From NCBI GenBank assembly GCA_026387845.1, contig JAPLKX010000122.1, forward strand, positions 1 to 7,702: a stretch of DNA of 7,702 nucleotides, in the 5' to 3' direction. Shown piece by piece: positions 6,632-7,702 of the stretch. Below the pieces are notes generated by a model. It did not search any database. It had not been told where the DNA came from and saw nothing but the letters and a program-made list of their open reading frames with translations. Each line of letters begins with the position of its first letter. Position 1 is the first letter of the stretch. Position numbers and translations under genes: made by a program. This DNA is from Candidatus Hydrogenedentota bacterium. Lineage in GTDB: Bacteria; Hydrogenedentota; Hydrogenedentia; Hydrogenedentales; SLHB01.

Positions 6632-7702
6632 ATGAGGACTATTCTCAATCTGGCCACATGCACGCTGATTTTTTCGCTGCACGGCGCGTTGGCTCAGCCG
6701 ATCGACATTGGCTCGCGGCTCGAACTGCTGGTCGACGACTACCTGATCGACCACATGAACGGCGACGTTGAACTTATGCTGCACCACCCGGTCCCGCGCG
6801 AGATCGTCATGGTGCATGATGCGCCGTGGGAAGGCAGCGCGTGCGGGTATCACACGGTCTTCAAAGACGGCGACCTTTACCGCATGTACTACCATGCCTG
6901 GCACCTCGATCCGCAGCCCGGCAAGCTCAATATCCCGCACGACCCGTGGGGCGCCTACGCCGAGAGCAAGGACGGAATTCATTGGGTCAAACCTGAACTG
7001 GGCCTGTTCGAGTATGAAGGCTCGAAGGCCAACAACATCGTCTGGATGGGCAAAGGTGGTCATGACTTCTCGCCGGTCAAAGACACGAACCCGAATTGCC
7101 CACCGGACGCCCAGTACAAAACCATTGCGTACACTGCCGGCGAACCCCACGGCGTGCTCGCGATCAAGTCGGCTGACGCGATCCGTTGGAGCCTAATCCA
7201 GGATCTCCCCGTCATGACCAAGGGGGCGTTCGACACGCAAAACATCGCGTTCTGGGACCCAACCCTTGGCGCATACCGCGCGTACATCAGAGATTTTCAT
7301 GACGGCATCCGCGACATCCGGACCGCCACGTCCAGCGATTTCATTAACTGGACCGAGCCCGTCATGATCCAGTTTCCCGGGCGGCGGGACGTCCCGCTCT
7401 ACACCAACCAGGTCAAACCGTACGACCGCGCGCCCCACATCCTGATCGGGTTCCCGACGCGGTACAACGAGCGGGGCTGGTCGCCGTCGATGGAAGCGCT
7501 GCCCGAACCCGAACACCGCAAGCTGAGATCGAGCAGCTCCGACCGGTACGGGATGGCCATCACGGACGCGCTCCTGATGACGAGCAGGGACGGCGTCACG
7601 TTCAACCGATGGGACGAGGCGTTTCTGCGGCCCGGCCTTCGCACCAAAAACAACTGGTCGTACGGCGACAACTACATCGCGTGGCACGCCGTCGAAACCC
7701 CC
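6632..7702 (+). CDS. Sec-exported glycosidase-fold beta-propeller protein, 3' partial
   Basis: The frame is open from ATG 6632 to the last base, giving 357 residues without a stop; the gene continues beyond the window. Residues 1-21 form a Sec signal peptide with likely cleavage after ALA (19-21). The mature protein begins with LLVDDYLID (32-40) and LHHPVPREIVM (50-60), then HTVFKDGDLYRMYY (74-87) and LGLFEYEGSKANNI (123-136). I recall this order from a large planctomycete-type family of secreted proteins annotated as GH32/GH43-like or hypothetical. Blade-type motifs with aspartate and tryptophan occur at 112-118 (SKDGIHW), 180-186 (SADAIRW), 234-240 (SSDFINW) and 318-327 (SRDGVTFNRW). Such folds bind or hydrolyse glycans outside the cytoplasm. 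No catalytic residue is assigned. The 22-base gap after the aldo/keto reductase gene suggests the same operon. Confidence 0.85.
   Translation, partial: MRTILNLATCTLIFSLHGALAQPIDIGSRLELLVDDYLIDHMNGDVELMLHHPVPREIVMVHDAPWEGSACGYHTVFKDGDLYRMYYHAWHLDPQPGKLNIPHDPWGAYAESKDGIHWVKPELGLFEYEGSKANNIVWMGKGGHDFSPVKDTNPNCPPDAQYKTIAYTAGEPHGVLAIKSADAIRWSLIQDLPVMTKGAFDTQNIAFWDPTLGAYRAYIRDFHDGIRDIRTATSSDFINWTEPVMIQFPGRRDVPLYTNQVKPYDRAPHILIGFPTRYNERGWSPSMEALPEPEHRKLRSSSSDRYGMAITDALLMTSRDGVTFNRWDEAFLRPGLRTKNNWSYGDNYIAWHAVETP

Noticed and set aside
6602..7687. Antisense ORFs over the 3'-terminal propeller gene
   Set aside because: The plus-strand frame from 6632 has a signal peptide, a ribosome-binding site and repeated blade motifs, so the antisense frames are shadows.

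Overview
The window is GC-rich bacterial chromosome. Its gene content points to the Planctomycetota/Verrucomicrobiota/Lentisphaerota/Hydrogenedentota group: exported beta-propeller proteins of the glycosidase-fold type, a Tat-exported one coupled to a class II aldolase, an SSS-family sodium symporter, and a large cysteine-rich repeat-type surface protein. The lineage is an inference from gene families; no marker gene is present.

Layout. Positions 1-1425 (+) hold the C-terminal part of an acidic, cysteine-rich secreted or surface protein with SdrD-B/Cna-B-like modules and a terminal GWWQNPNG-type domain. A strong hairpin terminator (1451-1490) follows. Next, on the minus strand, is a two-gene operon read from right to left: an HpcH/HpaI-family aldolase (2495-3283), then a Tat-exported five-bladed-propeller (GH43-like) protein (1505-2485). 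The stop codon of the first gene lies in the Shine-Dalgarno site of the second. A good sigma70-like promoter for this operon lies at 3370-3399 (-), and a four-unit heptamer tandem repeat sits in the predicted 5' leader. Facing the other way (+) are a short-chain dehydrogenase/reductase (SDR) gene that has lost its NAD(P)-binding N-terminal part through an internal deletion (3468-4069), a sodium:solute symporter (4191-5693), an aldo/keto reductase overlapping it by 17 bases (5677-6609), and the start of a Sec-exported glycosidase-fold propeller protein (6632 to the window end). The 121-base gap before the symporter contains a second heptamer tandem array and a nonamer tandem array.

How it may work together. 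From 2495 rightwards the genes look like a carbohydrate or sugar-acid utilisation locus. Exported propeller proteins would bind or trim glycans, the symporter would import a released monomer, NAD(P)-dependent oxidoreductases (AKR, and formerly the SDR) would interconvert carbonyl and alcohol groups, and the aldolase would cleave a 2-keto-3-deoxy acid to pyruvate or a similar keto acid plus an aldehyde. The substrate cannot be read from the sequence.

The most distinctive observations are the SDR deletion junction, where the start peptide and the remaining two thirds of the protein are in different frames, and the two unrelated period-7 tandem arrays on either side of that gene. I see no mobile element, CRISPR array, tRNA or rRNA.
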